Positions 25,218 through 34,221 of a DNA stretch of 64,000 nt are shown here, piece after piece; positions within the stretch are counted from its first letter, which is position 1; each line of letters starts with the position of its first letter. The translations under genes were made by a program, and so were the position numbers. Source of the stretch: Flavobacteriales bacterium (GTDB lineage Bacteria; Bacteroidota; Bacteroidia; Flavobacteriales_F; PHOS-HE28); NCBI GenBank assembly GCA_016713865.1, contig JADJOG010000019.1, positions 4,447 to 68,446 of the forward strand, given 5' to 3'. The notes under the pieces were generated by a model, which ran no database searches, was not told the DNA's origin, and was given only the letters and a program-made list of their open reading frames with translations.

Positions 25218-26759
25218 ATGAAGGATCATTTCGAGCGGCTCGATGCCATGGCCGCCAAGGCATTGGAAGGCGGTGGTGCCGAGCGCATCGCCGCACAGCA
25301 CAAGAAGGGCAAGCTCACCGCGCGCGAGCGCGTCCACCTGCTGCTCGATGAGGGCAGCTTCCAGGAAATAGGACAACTGGTCACGCACCGCAGCAGCAAC
25401 TTCGGACTCGATAAGCAGAAGTTCCTCGGCGATGGGGTGATCACCGGGTACGGCACCATTGATGGCCGTCTCGTGTACGTATTCTCGCAGGACTTCACCG
25501 TGCTGGGCGGTTCGCTCGCCGAGGCGCATGCACAGAAAATCTGCCGCATCATGGATCTCGCCATGCAGAATGGAGCTCCTGTGATCGGCCTCAACGACAG
25601 CGGCGGCGCACGCATCCAGGAAGGTGTCGTGAGCCTCGGAGGCTATGCCGACATCTTCTTCCGGAACGTGCGCGCCAGCGGTGTGGTCCCGCAGATCAGC
25701 GCGATACTGGGACCCTGTGCGGGCGGCGCGGTATACAGCCCCGCCCTCACCGACTTCGTGCTCATGGCCGAAGGCACCAGCTACATGTTCGTGACCGGCC
25801 CCAATGTGGTGAAGACGGTTACGCACGAAGAGGTGAGCAGCGAGGATCTCGGTGGCGCCAGCACGCATGCCAGCAAGAGCGGCGTGGCGCATTTCACCGC
25901 GGCCAACGAGATAGAGGCCATCCGGCAGCTGCGCCAGCTCGTGGGCTACATCCCCAGCAACTGCGAGGAAGAGCCGCCAGCTCTGGCCTACACCCCCAGC
26001 GATGAGACACGCCCCGTGCTGGATAGCATCATTCCTGACAACCCGAACCAGCCTTACGACATCCGGCAGGTGATGAACGCCGTGATCGACCCCGATAGCA
26101 GCATGGAGGTGCACGCCGAATACGCGCGCAACATGGTGATCGGTTTCGCACGCGTGGGTGGTCGTACCGTGGGCTGCGTGGCCAATCAGCCTGCTGTTCT
26201 TGCTGGAGTACTCGACATCGACGCCAGCACCAAGGCGGCGCGCTTCGTGCGCTTCTGCGATGCATTCAATATCCCGCTCATCACCTTCGTTGATGTGCCC
26301 GGCTTCCTGCCCGGCACCGATCAGGAGTGGCGCGGCATCATCAACCACGGGGCGAAGCTGCTCTATGCCTTCAGTGAGGCTACGGTGCCTCGCATCACGA
26401 TCATCACGCGCAAAGCATACGGCGGCGCTTACGATGTGATGAACAGCAAGCACATCGGCTGCGACATGAACTTCGCATGGCCCAGCGCCGAGATCGCCGT
26501 GATGGGCGCGAAGGGCGCGGCCGAGATCATCTTCAAGGGCGAGATCGCCAAGGCCGATAACCCCGCCGCCAAATGGCAGGAGAAGGAGCAGCAGTACAAG
26601 GAGCAATTCGCCAACCCGTACGAGGCCGCTGCACGCGGTTATATAGATGAGGTGATCCGTCCCAGCCAAACGCGCGAGAAGGTGATGGCCGCCCTCGACA
26701 TGCTGCGCAACAAGGTGGACAAGCTGCCGCGGAAGAAGCATGGGAACATCCCCTTGTAG
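25218..26759 (+). CDS. pccB: Acyl-CoA carboxylase carboxyltransferase subunit (propionyl-CoA carboxylase beta type)
   Basis: 513 residues, complete. The carboxyltransferase moves carboxyl from biotin to acyl-CoA. N-terminal crotonase-fold half: KLTARERVHLLLDEGSF, LGGSLAEAHAQKI, LNDSGGARIQEGV and GPCAGGAVYSPAL, giving the first oxyanion hole. C-terminal half: VANQPAVLAGVLDID, FVDVPGFLPGT and AYGGAYDVMNSKHIG. The sequence is of the propionyl/methylmalonyl-type decarboxylase-carboxylase group rather than AccD. The biotin subunit is not in the window. The kinase gene at 26766 starts 6 bases after its stop, so this pair and the response regulator are likely one operon. Confidence 0.9.
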   Translation: MKDHFERLDAMAAKALEGGGAERIAAQHKKGKLTARERVHLLLDEGSFQEIGQLVTHRSSNFGLDKQKFLGDGVITGYGTIDGRLVYVFSQDFTVLGGSLAEAHAQKICRIMDLAMQNGAPVIGLNDSGGARIQEGVVSLGGYADIFFRNVRASGVVPQISAILGPCAGGAVYSPALTDFVLMAEGTSYMFVTGPNVVKTVTHEEVSSEDLGGASTHASKSGVAHFTAANEIEAIRQLRQLVGYIPSNCEEEPPALAYTPSDETRPVLDSIIPDNPNQPYDIRQVMNAVIDPDSSMEVHAEYARNMVIGFARVGGRTVGCVANQPAVLAGVLDIDASTKAARFVRFCDAFNIPLITFVDVPGFLPGTDQEWRGIINHGAKLLYAFSEATVPRITIITRKAYGGAYDVMNSKHIGCDMNFAWPSAEIAVMGAKGAAEIIFKGEIAKADNPAAKWQEKEQQYKEQFANPYEAAARGYIDEVIRPSQTREKVMAALDMLRNKVDKLPRKKHGNIPL

Positions 26760-26765
26760 ATCCAA

Positions 26766-28496
26766 GTGAGGGCCGCACTCTGCATCGCGATCTTGCTGTG
26801 CATTAGCGGCGCGAAGGGCCAAGGCATGGCCTTCGTTGATTCACTGCTGAGCGTCCCGTACCAGACAATGGTCGGGAACCTGACGCGCTCGCACCGGGCC
26901 CTGTTGCATGCCTTGCCGATCGCGCGTGCGGGAGGCGCGCTCGTGGCTGAGGGCCGCGTATATGAGCAGCTCGCCGTGGTTCACCACATGCTGAATCAGG
27001 AGGATTCCGCCGCGTGGTACGGAGTGAAGGCGGTGGATGCATTCCGAATGGCTGGCGATGAGGTACGACTCGGTGAGGCATACTGCACCTTGGGCTTTCA
27101 CATGAAGCGCACGGACCTTTCGCAAGCATTCGATTACTACCGACGAGGGCTGCCCATGCTGGAGAAGAAACAGGCCTCTGTGCCACTAGCGGCAGCATAC
27201 GATAACTATGGCGTGGTACAAGAGATGGCAGGCCAACGCGACAGCGCGTTGCTGTTCTTCCGAAAGGCGCTTACGCTCAAGGAGCAGCTGAATGACAGCA
27301 ATGGCATCCCATACAGCCTGAACAAAATCGCCGTAGCGCTGATTCCAGAGCAGCGCTATTCGGAAGCACTTGATCTGATGCAGCGCAGCGATGCGATCAG
27401 GCAAGCCATCAACGACCGCATGGGGCTTGCCGATCAAGCGGCCTACTTCGGCGACTTGTATCAGGCTTGGGGCCGCTATCCCGAGGCGATCGCGCATTTC
27501 GGGCTTGCCCTGGACCGCGCCTCGGAAGTGGGCTTTCCCTACATGCGGCAGTATGCCTATGAGCACATGGCCCAGTGCCATGAAGCCATGGGCAACCACT
27601 TCGCTGCGTTGGGCGCTTACAAGCGCGCAGCCGAAGTGCGCGACAGCATAGAAAGTGAAAGCAGCACACGCACCATCCTCGAACTGAAAGAACGATTCAA
27701 CGCCTCGGAAAAGGACCGCGCGATCGCTTTGCTCAATGAACAGGCCGTCCGGCGCCAACTATACATCTGGATCAGCCTGGTCTCCTTGGTGCTGGTTCTG
27801 GTCGGCGGCATGCTCTTCCATCAGACCCGTCAACGGCGCTTGCGCGCTGAGCGCGACGCAGCGATCATCGCGGAACGCGAGCGCGGGCTTCGCGCCATGG
27901 TCGAGCGCAACGAGGCCGAGCGCGGGCGTATCGCCCAGGAACTGCACGATAGCGTGGGCCAGCAGATCAGCGGATTGAAATTCCGCCTGGAAGGCGCCGC
28001 AGCAGAAGACGCTTCCTTGCGTGAATTGCTCGCCATTGCCGCTGATGCGGGCCAAGAGGTGCGCGACTTGGCCCACCAGATGATGCCAAGGGCCCTGGCC
28101 ACGCTCGGTCTTGTGCCGGCCTTGGATGAGATGCTGAAGCGTTCGCTCACCCGCCCGGACATGCAGGTCCGATTCGACCACTTCGGCATTGATGGCCGCC
28201 TGCCCCAGGAGATCGAAGTGGGCGCATACCGGATCGCGCAGGAACTCATCAGCAATGTGATCAGGCACGCGCATGCCACGGAAGTGAATGTGCAATTGCT
28301 GCGGAACAAGGGCCATCTCGTGCTCATCGTCGAGGATGATGGCGTCGGATTCGATCCTGTCATCGCGCAAGGCGGCATCGGCATGCAAAGCTTGAGCGAC
28401 CGTGCCCGCCTTTTGCGCGGTTCCATCACCTTTGCGCCAGGGGGAACGCGCGGCACCGTGGCCACCTTGCGCATTCCCTTGGACAAACAACCATGA
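26766..28496 (+). CDS. TPR-containing sensor histidine kinase (NarL/DesK-type, HisKA_3)
   Basis: 576 residues from a GTG. After a signal sequence come five or six tetratricopeptide repeats (about residues 55-300, for example AYDNYGVVQEMAGQRDSALLFFRKAL), one membrane span (332-352), a coiled coil, and the HisKA_3 box RIAQELHDSVGQQISGLK with phosphoacceptor His394. The ATPase reads AYRIAQELISNVIRHAHATEV, DDGVGFD and GGIGMQSLSDRA. This periplasmic-TPR design is common in Bacteroidota. Its end overlaps the response-regulator start (ATGA), which identifies the partner. Confidence 0.9.
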   Translation: MRAALCIAILLCISGAKGQGMAFVDSLLSVPYQTMVGNLTRSHRALLHALPIARAGGALVAEGRVYEQLAVVHHMLNQEDSAAWYGVKAVDAFRMAGDEVRLGEAYCTLGFHMKRTDLSQAFDYYRRGLPMLEKKQASVPLAAAYDNYGVVQEMAGQRDSALLFFRKALTLKEQLNDSNGIPYSLNKIAVALIPEQRYSEALDLMQRSDAIRQAINDRMGLADQAAYFGDLYQAWGRYPEAIAHFGLALDRASEVGFPYMRQYAYEHMAQCHEAMGNHFAALGAYKRAAEVRDSIESESSTRTILELKERFNASEKDRAIALLNEQAVRRQLYIWISLVSLVLVLVGGMLFHQTRQRRLRAERDAAIIAERERGLRAMVERNEAERGRIAQELHDSVGQQISGLKFRLEGAAAEDASLRELLAIAADAGQEVRDLAHQMMPRALATLGLVPALDEMLKRSLTRPDMQVRFDHFGIDGRLPQEIEVGAYRIAQELISNVIRHAHATEVNVQLLRNKGHLVLIVEDDGVGFDPVIAQGGIGMQSLSDRARLLRGSITFAPGGTRGTVATLRIPLDKQP

Positions 28497-29141
28497 GCCC
28501 GGGCACCTTGCGCGTTGCGCTTTGCGACGATCATCGCTTGGTAATCGAGGGCGTGCGCGGACTGCTCGCCGGATTCCCCGATGTGGAGTGCGTGGGTACG
28601 GCGCAGGACGGCGCGCAGCTGCTCTATCTCCTGGAGCATATCCAGGCCGATGTCATCCTTCTCGACCTCGACATGCCGGTGATGGATGGCTCCGAAACCC
28701 TCCGCCGGATCAAGGCGAAGCATCAAGGGTTGAAGGTGATCATGCTCACCATGAACGATGGAGCGGCGGTGGTGCAGCAGGCCATGGACTTGGGCGCGGA
28801 CGGCTACTTGCTGAAGACCTGCGGCAAAGAGGGAGCTCCTGCTCGCCATGCGCGAGGTGCATGCCGGACGAAAGCATTTCACCGGAATGCTCATGGCTTC
28901 ACTCTTTAATCAGAAAGAAGAGGATCGAAGCAGCTCGCAGCTGCTGAAAGACCTGAGCGAACGCGAGGTGGAAGTGCTCGCGGCACTTGCCGAAGGGCTA
29001 GGCAACAAGGAGATCGGCGAGCGTCTGCACATCAGCCCGCGCACGGTGGATACGCACCGCACGAACCTCATGCGAAAACTCGACACGCATCATATCGCAG
29101 GCCTGGTGCGCATCGCGATCAAGGCGGGCTTGGTTGGATGA
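28493..29141 (+). CDS. NarL/LuxR-family response regulator, one-base frameshift
   Basis: An N-terminal receiver with CDDHRLVIEG and phospho-acceptor Asp58 in ILLDLDMPVMDG, then a LuxR-type helix-turn-helix (LSEREVEVLAALAEGLGNKEIGERL, HISPRTVDTHRTNL). The two parts lie in different frames: between LLKTCGKE and LLLAMREVHAGRK one G too many occurs in the GGG at 28831-28833. Deleting it yields the expected KEELLLAMREV and a 215-residue protein ending at 29141. Target promoters are unknown. It is the cognate partner of the TPR kinase. Confidence 0.88.
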
Positions 29142-29299
29142 GTGCGGAAAATCCGTGCACCTTCAGGCGCTGCGTGGTGACCAAAGCAACAGGGTCGCTG
29201 ATGCTCCGACCGCCGAAGAAGGGCGCTGTTGATTAGTTGAGGCGCTGGAGCATCATTAAGGTCCGGCTGGCATGCATCTTCGTGCAAAGTCCACGCGCC

Positions 29300-30046
29300 A
29301 TGAAGCACCAGCGCTCACTCGCCTACGGCCTGCTCGCGATATTGCTCGCAACAGCCTGCAACAAGGAAGAAGAGGATTCGACTTCCAACAATGGCGGCGG
29401 ATCGGGCAACAGCACGGCCAGCACCACGCCTGCGTTCAGCGATGCCCATGGCGTGCTGGCGGCCTCCCGGATGTATGTGATCGTGAGCACGCCATTCGGC
29501 AATCAGGAGATCATCGCAGGTATTGCGGCGGGCGCATTCAGCGATGATCAGTTCGCCACACGCGTGCCAGTGGGCGCTGTTTCTTGCAACAGCCAATCGC
29601 TGAGCATGCTAACCGGCAATGCATACGCCTACACTCCACCGAGCACGAACCCGAACGGCATCGACCTAACCGCCAGCAATGAGGTAACTTGGAGCATAGC
29701 AGGCGGCAGTGGCTTCACCGCCTTCACACGCACGATCATGGGGGCCTTCCCGGTAACTGATGCGATCAGCTCTGGCGGAACGGTGGTGCGTGCTTCGGGA
29801 TACACGCTCATTACAGGGACCGTGGCCTTGGCCGATTCCGTGCTCTTCGCGATCGGTCCTGTTACAAGAACGATTGCCGGCAATGCCAACAGCTGCGCAT
29901 TCTCCCCTGCGGAACTTGGCACGCTCAACACCGGATCGGCCCTGGCGCAAGTGGTGGCATACTCGTCGGCGCAAGAGGTGATTGATGGCAAGCGCATCTA
30001 CTTCGTGAAGCAATCGCTGCGCACCAAGAGCGTTTCCGTGGAGTAG
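29300..30046 (+). CDS. Lipoprotein of unknown function
   Basis: 248 residues with lipobox LLATAC (Cys18), then a Ser/Thr/Gly/Asn-rich linker, typical of surface-tethered proteins. The body is beta-rich, with VSTPFGNQEIIAGIAAGAFSDD and VTWSIAGGSGFTAFTRT. No family recognised. Start 29300 is chosen to place the lipobox correctly. The 158-base gap upstream (29142-29299) contains no clear gene; a CATCTTCG in it may be a weak -7 element. Confidence 0.6.
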   Translation: MKHQRSLAYGLLAILLATACNKEEEDSTSNNGGGSGNSTASTTPAFSDAHGVLAASRMYVIVSTPFGNQEIIAGIAAGAFSDDQFATRVPVGAVSCNSQSLSMLTGNAYAYTPPSTNPNGIDLTASNEVTWSIAGGSGFTAFTRTIMGAFPVTDAISSGGTVVRASGYTLITGTVALADSVLFAIGPVTRTIAGNANSCAFSPAELGTLNTGSALAQVVAYSSAQEVIDGKRIYFVKQSLRTKSVSVE

Positions 30047-30105
30047 CTGATCCGTTCATCTTGCTGCATTCGCACCCCCTTCGCCGAATGCCCTTCTCCG
30101 CGAAG

Positions 30106-30113
30106 TACTTTCG
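30106..30113 (+). promoter_or_regulatory. Putative -7 element of the redoxin gene
   Basis: TACTTTCG, 24 bases before the ATG at 30138. Confidence 0.45.
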
Positions 30114-30137
30114 GGGCCCACAACAACACGAAACCCC

Positions 30138-30764
30138 ATGCTGCTGAAGTCGCTTCCATTGCTCGCTCTACTGCTTTTTCCGACACACGACCCCCTGCCC
30201 GACCTCAAGATCGGCGATGCACTGCCCGCATCGGAGGTGAAAATGAAGGATGTCTCTGGCGAAATGCGCTCGCTCAAGGATCTCATGGGAGCCCGTGGCC
30301 TGCTCGTGGTCTTCTCGTGCAACACCTGTCCGTTCGTTGTGGGCAGCGAAGGCAGCGAGGGCTGGGAAGGACGTTACCCCGAACTGATGGCCACCGGTGC
30401 GCGGTCCGGAGTGCCTGTGGTGCTCATCAACAGCAACGAGGCTAAGCGCGACCAAGGCGACAGCTTCACCGATATGCAGAACCACTACAAGGAGAAGGGT
30501 TACTCCGGCTCCTACCTCTTGGACGAGGCGCACAAAGTGGCCGATGCCTTCGGCGCGCGCACCACCCCGCATGTATTCCTCTTCGACAAGAGCATGAAGC
30601 TCGCGTACAAGGGCGCTATCGACGATAACGTAGCAAGCGCCGCGCAAGTGAAGGAGCGCTGGGCCTTCAATGCCATCGCCAACATGGCAGCTGGGCAGCC
30701 TGTGGATCCGGCCACTACGCGCAACCTCGGCTGCAGCATCAAGCGGATGCCGCACAAGCACTGA
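30138..30764 (+). CDS. Secreted redoxin/AhpC-TSA-like thioredoxin-fold protein
   Basis: 208 residues. A short N-terminal hydrophobic segment is followed by the redoxin opening PDLKIGDALPASEVKMKDVSG. The thioredoxin-fold active site is FSCNTCPFV, a CxxC with Cys-Asn-Thr-Cys. The later cis-Pro region reads GARTTPHVFLFD, and YKGAIDDN closes the fold, as in the peroxiredoxin-like thioredoxin-family proteins of Bacteroidota. It probably handles thiol-disulfide exchange outside the cytoplasm (inference). Own promoter (TACTTTCG). Confidence 0.82.
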   Translation: MLLKSLPLLALLLFPTHDPLPDLKIGDALPASEVKMKDVSGEMRSLKDLMGARGLLVVFSCNTCPFVVGSEGSEGWEGRYPELMATGARSGVPVVLINSNEAKRDQGDSFTDMQNHYKEKGYSGSYLLDEAHKVADAFGARTTPHVFLFDKSMKLAYKGAIDDNVASAAQVKERWAFNAIANMAAGQPVDPATTRNLGCSIKRMPHKH

Positions 30765-30780
30765 GGAGCCTTTTACTATT

Positions 30781-30799
30781 CCCGCTCTTGAAGAGCGGG
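30781..30799. repeat. Hairpin between the redoxin and purD genes
   Basis: CCCGCTC-TTGAA-GAGCGGG, a perfect 7-base stem 17 bases past the redoxin stop. No U-run follows on the plus strand, so it is only a possible terminator. The rest of 30765-30949 shows no gene. Confidence 0.4.
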
Positions 30800-30949
30800 G
30801 GGAATGTTGCGAACAACAGCCGAACTCCGGTCCGGTCAAGCAGCTACGCGGAACGCGCAACAACAGCATCCGCAAGCTGCTTGACGCGTTGATAATTCAT
30901 TCCTGTCACCTGCGTGTCCTGAACTTTCCTTTGCATCAAAGCAGAAACA

Positions 30950-32260
30950 ATGAATGTCCTTTTGATCGGCAGCGGTGGTCGTGAGCACGCTTTGGCTTGG
31001 AAGATCGCGAACAGCTCCCTGCTCGATGCGCTGTATGTGGCCCCTGGGAATCCGGGAACGCTGAGGCATGGCCGCGCTGCCGAGGTTGATCCTGCGGACC
31101 ACAAGGCACTTAGGGCATTCCTGATCGAGAAACGCATCCGCATCGTAGTGGTCGGACCCGAAGGTCCGCTGGTTGATGGCCTGCACGACCGAATCGCCGA
31201 TGACCCCAAGCTGGAAGGCATCACGGTGATCGGCCCGAAAGCCCAAGGCGCACGGCTGGAAGGCAGCAAGGACTTCGCGAAGGAGTTCATGTTCCGCCAC
31301 AGCATCCCAACGGCAGCGCACCGCACATTCGCAAAGGGACAGCTGCAGGATGCCTTGGAGCATCTCGATCGCGTGAGCGCTCCGTACGTGGTGAAAGCCG
31401 ATGGGCTCGCTGCAGGCAAGGGCGTGATCATCACCAACGACAAGAAAGAGGCGGCCAAGGCGCTTCGCGATATGCTGCAGCAAGGCAAGTTCGGCGAGGC
31501 TGGCGAACGCGTTGTGATCGAGCAGCACCTCAAAGGCATCGAATGCAGCGCCTTCCTGATCACCGATGGGGAGTCGTTCAAGATGCTGCCAGCCGCTAAG
31601 GATTACAAGCGGATCGGCAACGGCGATGCCGGCCCGAACACCGGCGGCATGGGTGCCGTGTCGCCTGTGCATTTCGCCGACAAGGATTTCATGCAGAAGG
31701 TGCATGACCGTATCGCGGCGCCCACGATCCGCGGGCTGCGCAAGGATGGCATCCCTTATCAAGGCTTCATCTTCATCGGCCTGATGAACGTGGGTGGCGA
31801 ACCGTACGTGATCGAATACAACGTGCGACTGGGGGATCCGGAGGCAGAAGCCATTCTGCCGCGCTTGAAGAGCGATCTGCTCGACCTTTTCGAGGGCGTA
31901 GCCACGGGAACGCTGAGCGAGCGCCACATCGATGTGGATGACCGCACCGCTGTGAGCGTGGTGCTGGCTTCAGAGGGCTATCCGGGCGAGTATGCCAAAG
32001 GCAAGGAGATCTCCGGGCTCGAGAACGTCACGGACGCCTATGTGTTCCAAGCGGGCACCACGCTGCGCAATGGGAAGCTGGTGACCAATGGCGGCCGCGT
32101 GATGGCCGTGACCGGCATGGGCAAGGACTTGGAGAGCGCGATGGCTTCAGCTTACCGCGCGGTTGAACGCATCGCGTACACGGGGAAATACCATCGGGAC
32201 GATATCGGCGCCGACCTGCGCAAGCAGCCTGCGCAACGACCCGCGGCGGTCTCGCGTTAA
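30950..32260 (+). CDS. purD: Phosphoribosylamine-glycine ligase
   Basis: 436 residues, complete. GAR synthetase joins phosphoribosylamine and glycine with ATP in purine synthesis. N-terminal domain: LLIGSGGREHALAWKIA and VVVGPEGPLVDGLHD. ATP-grasp core: PYVVKADGLAAGKGVI, VVIEQHLKGIECSAF, GAGPNTGGMGAVSP-type loop and VIEYNVRLGDPEAEAILPRL. A possible -7 element TTCCTTTG lies at 30926-30933. Its stop overlaps the stop of the small convergent gene (32257-32260). Another purine gene, purQ, lies 1.3 kb downstream. Confidence 0.95.
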   Translation: MNVLLIGSGGREHALAWKIANSSLLDALYVAPGNPGTLRHGRAAEVDPADHKALRAFLIEKRIRIVVVGPEGPLVDGLHDRIADDPKLEGITVIGPKAQGARLEGSKDFAKEFMFRHSIPTAAHRTFAKGQLQDALEHLDRVSAPYVVKADGLAAGKGVIITNDKKEAAKALRDMLQQGKFGEAGERVVIEQHLKGIECSAFLITDGESFKMLPAAKDYKRIGNGDAGPNTGGMGAVSPVHFADKDFMQKVHDRIAAPTIRGLRKDGIPYQGFIFIGLMNVGGEPYVIEYNVRLGDPEAEAILPRLKSDLLDLFEGVATGTLSERHIDVDDRTAVSVVLASEGYPGEYAKGKEISGLENVTDAYVFQAGTTLRNGKLVTNGGRVMAVTGMGKDLESAMASAYRAVERIAYTGKYHRDDIGADLRKQPAQRPAAVSR

Positions 32261-32436
32261 GCGAGGGTGCCCGCGGCCTTCGCCTTCTTGTTGTATCGGC
32301 CCTGCAGCATCAGCCAGTAAACGAAGCCGACGAAAAGCACCAAGGAGGTGGCCGTTACCGGCATCCAGCCCAGCTTCGTCAGGATCTTGAAGGACCACTC
32401 CAGAAAGTGTCCGGCGGCGAAAGCGATGTCCTGCAT
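32257..32436 (-). CDS. Small single-span membrane protein, 59 residues
   Basis: A short frame starting MQDIAFAAGHFLEWSFKIL. A membrane segment at about 27-44 (VTATSLVLFVGFVYWLML) is followed by QGRYNKKAKAAGTLA. It has its own -7 element TACATTCG 19 bases upstream. Its stop TAA overlaps the purD stop on the other strand (4 shared bases). The similar layout and YxxK-rich tail in small Bacteroidota membrane proteins make it likely genuine. Function unknown. Confidence 0.65.
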   Translation of the reverse strand: MQDIAFAAGHFLEWSFKILTKLGWMPVTATSLVLFVGFVYWLMLQGRYNKKAKAAGTLA

Positions 32437-32455
32437 GTTGTGGCGTTAAGCGCGG

Positions 32456-32463
32456 CGAATGTA
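32456..32463 (-). promoter_or_regulatory. Putative -7 element of the 59-residue membrane protein
   Basis: TACATTCG on the minus strand, 19 bases before the ATG at 32436. Confidence 0.5.
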
Positions 32464-32505
32464 ACGAAGGCCCCGAACGCCGCTATCCGCGCAACCGCCG
32501 ATTGG

Positions 32506-32513
32506 TAGGTTTG
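32506..32513 (+). promoter_or_regulatory. Putative -7 element of the DUF6427-like gene
   Basis: TAGGTTTG, an exact match to TAnnTTTG, 20 bases before the ATG at 32534. Confidence 0.55.
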
Positions 32514-32533
32514 GCGCATTCCCGACAGGCACA

Positions 32534-33506
32534 ATGCTGGCCGCTTTTTTCCGCACCAATCAGCCCTCGGCCCTGCTCGCCTTGCCGGTCCCTGACCCTG
32601 CTGTTATTCCTGCCCGCGTGCTGGCATGCGCCGCCTGCTGCCGGCCCGCAGATGCCGCTTGCCATACTTGCCGAGAGTGTCATGAGCGGTTCGCTGGTGG
32701 CGAAGGGTGTCGCGGGGATGCTCCTCATGATTCTCACTGCGCTCCAACTCGGGGCCTTGATCAACGACCTGGAGCTCATGGAACGGCGCAACCATCTGGT
32801 GGCCTTCCTCTTCCCGGTAGCGATGGCAGGCATCGGAACCGATGGCCTTTACGACCCAGCCTTACTAGGCATGCCCTTCGTTCTCTGGTCACTCCGGCTC
32901 GCTTGGCGCATCGACAATACGGGCAAGGCGCTTCAGCCACTCTTCGATGCCGGGCTGCTTCTCGGCTTGGCCACGTTGTGCTACCTGCCCTACGCGCTCG
33001 TGCTGATCGTGCTATGGGCATCGGCATCCGTGATCCGACCATTCGCGTGGCGCGAATACCTGTTGCCACTGCTTGCAATCGGTATCATGCTCTACATCAC
33101 ATGGGCCCTGCTCTTGCTTTCAGGATTTGAGCATTGGCAACCATTGCATACGGTCATGAACAGCGACCAGCATGCGGCCGATCTCTTCGGCTCCACTCCA
33201 CGCAAGGCCTTCATGGCCTTGCTGGTAGTCTTGCTCTTGGTCGCTTTGGCCGCTTTCAACGCGAGCTATGCGAGGAGCATTATCCGCGGCAAGAACCTGC
33301 GGTCGGCTTTTATGGCGCTCGCGCTCACATTCGTGGTTGCCATGCTCTTCCTGCGCCTCCTCAAAGGGTCCTTCCCCGCCGTGCTGGCCGCGCTCCCTGC
33401 TGCGGTGATCGCGTGCTATGCCCTGTTGCAGCCACGACGCGCTTGGCTTGGCGAGGTGGCCGCGCTCTCTCTCTTTGCTATCGCGCTATGGGTGCGCTGG
33501 GCTTAG
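32534..33506 (+). CDS. DUF6427-like multi-pass membrane protein, one-base frameshift
   Basis: Begins MLAAFFRTNQPSALLALPV, the family signature FFRTNQP near the N terminus. About ten hydrophobic segments fill the remaining 300 residues. The frame is off after LALPV: deleting one C from CCC at 32590-32592 gives LTLLLFLPACW and a continuous protein to 33506. DUF6427 proteins are Bacteroidota-specific and uncharacterised. It lies between purD and purQ but has its own promoter, so a purine link is not implied. Confidence 0.75.
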
Positions 33507-33522
33507 CTACCGAACGCCCTTC

Positions 33523-33530
33523 TACCTTCG
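33523..33530 (+). promoter_or_regulatory. Putative leaderless -7 element of purQ
   Basis: TACCTTCG ends 4 bases before the ATG at 33535. Confidence 0.55.
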
Positions 33531-33534
33531 CCCC

Positions 33535-34221
33535 ATGAAATTCGGCGTCGTCACCTTCCCTGGCAGCAATTGCGACGAGGACATGATCCATGTGCTCGAA
33601 GGCATGGGCCAACCTGTTGTTCGCCTCTGGCACAAAGAGCACGACCTCCAAGGCGTTGACATGGTGGTGCTGCCCGGCGGTTTCAGCTACGGCGACTACC
33701 TGCGCAGCGGCGCCATCGCGCGGTTCTCGCCAATCATGCAGGAAGTAGCAGCGCACGCCAAGAAGGGTGGACTCGTGCTCGGTGTTTGCAACGGTTTCCA
33801 AGTGCTATGCGAAGCGGGCTTGCTTCCCGGCGCGCTGCTGCACAACGCCGGTCAGAAGTTCATCTCGAAGAACGTCTTCATCCGTCGCGGCACAGGCGAT
33901 ACCGCGCTCACGAATGCTGTGCCCGACAAGGCATTGAAGATCCCCATCGCTCACGGCGAAGGCCGCTACCACGCCGATGCCGACACGCTGAAAGCGTTGA
34001 AGGAGAGCAACCGCATCCTCTTCCGCTATTGCGATGAGCAAGGCAAGATCACCGACGATGCCAACCCCAACGGCAGCAAGGACAACATCGCTGGCGTGTG
34101 CAACAAAGGCCGCAACGTCTTCGGCATGATGCCTCACCCGGAGCGCGCTTGCGATGAGCGCTTGGGGAATACGGATGGAAGGAGCTTGTTCGAGGGGTTG
34201 TTGAAGGGGGTGCCTGCCTGA
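33535..34221 (+). CDS. purQ: Phosphoribosylformylglycinamidine synthase glutaminase subunit
   Basis: 228 residues, complete. It releases ammonia from glutamine for FGAM synthesis in purine biosynthesis. The class I amidotransferase triad is visible: GVCNGFQVL with Cys85, and MMPHPER with the His-x-Glu. PGGFSYGDYLRSGAIA is the oxyanion strand and the opening MKFGVVTFPGSNCDEDM is typical. A separate PurQ implies a small PurL and PurS elsewhere. The start is set by the -7 element 4 bases upstream; the convergent lamin-tail gene abuts its stop. Confidence 0.93.
   Translation: MKFGVVTFPGSNCDEDMIHVLEGMGQPVVRLWHKEHDLQGVDMVVLPGGFSYGDYLRSGAIARFSPIMQEVAAHAKKGGLVLGVCNGFQVLCEAGLLPGALLHNAGQKFISKNVFIRRGTGDTALTNAVPDKALKIPIAHGEGRYHADADTLKALKESNRILFRYCDEQGKITDDANPNGSKDNIAGVCNKGRNVFGMMPHPERACDERLGNTDGRSLFEGLLKGVPA

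Noticed and set aside
24816..26822. Long open frame on the minus strand opposite pccB
   Set aside because: Shadow of the carboxyltransferase; His/Ala/Val-rich composition without domains.
28820..28850. Programmed frameshifting in the response regulator
   Set aside because: No slippery heptamer with downstream structure, and the plain G-run indel explains it.
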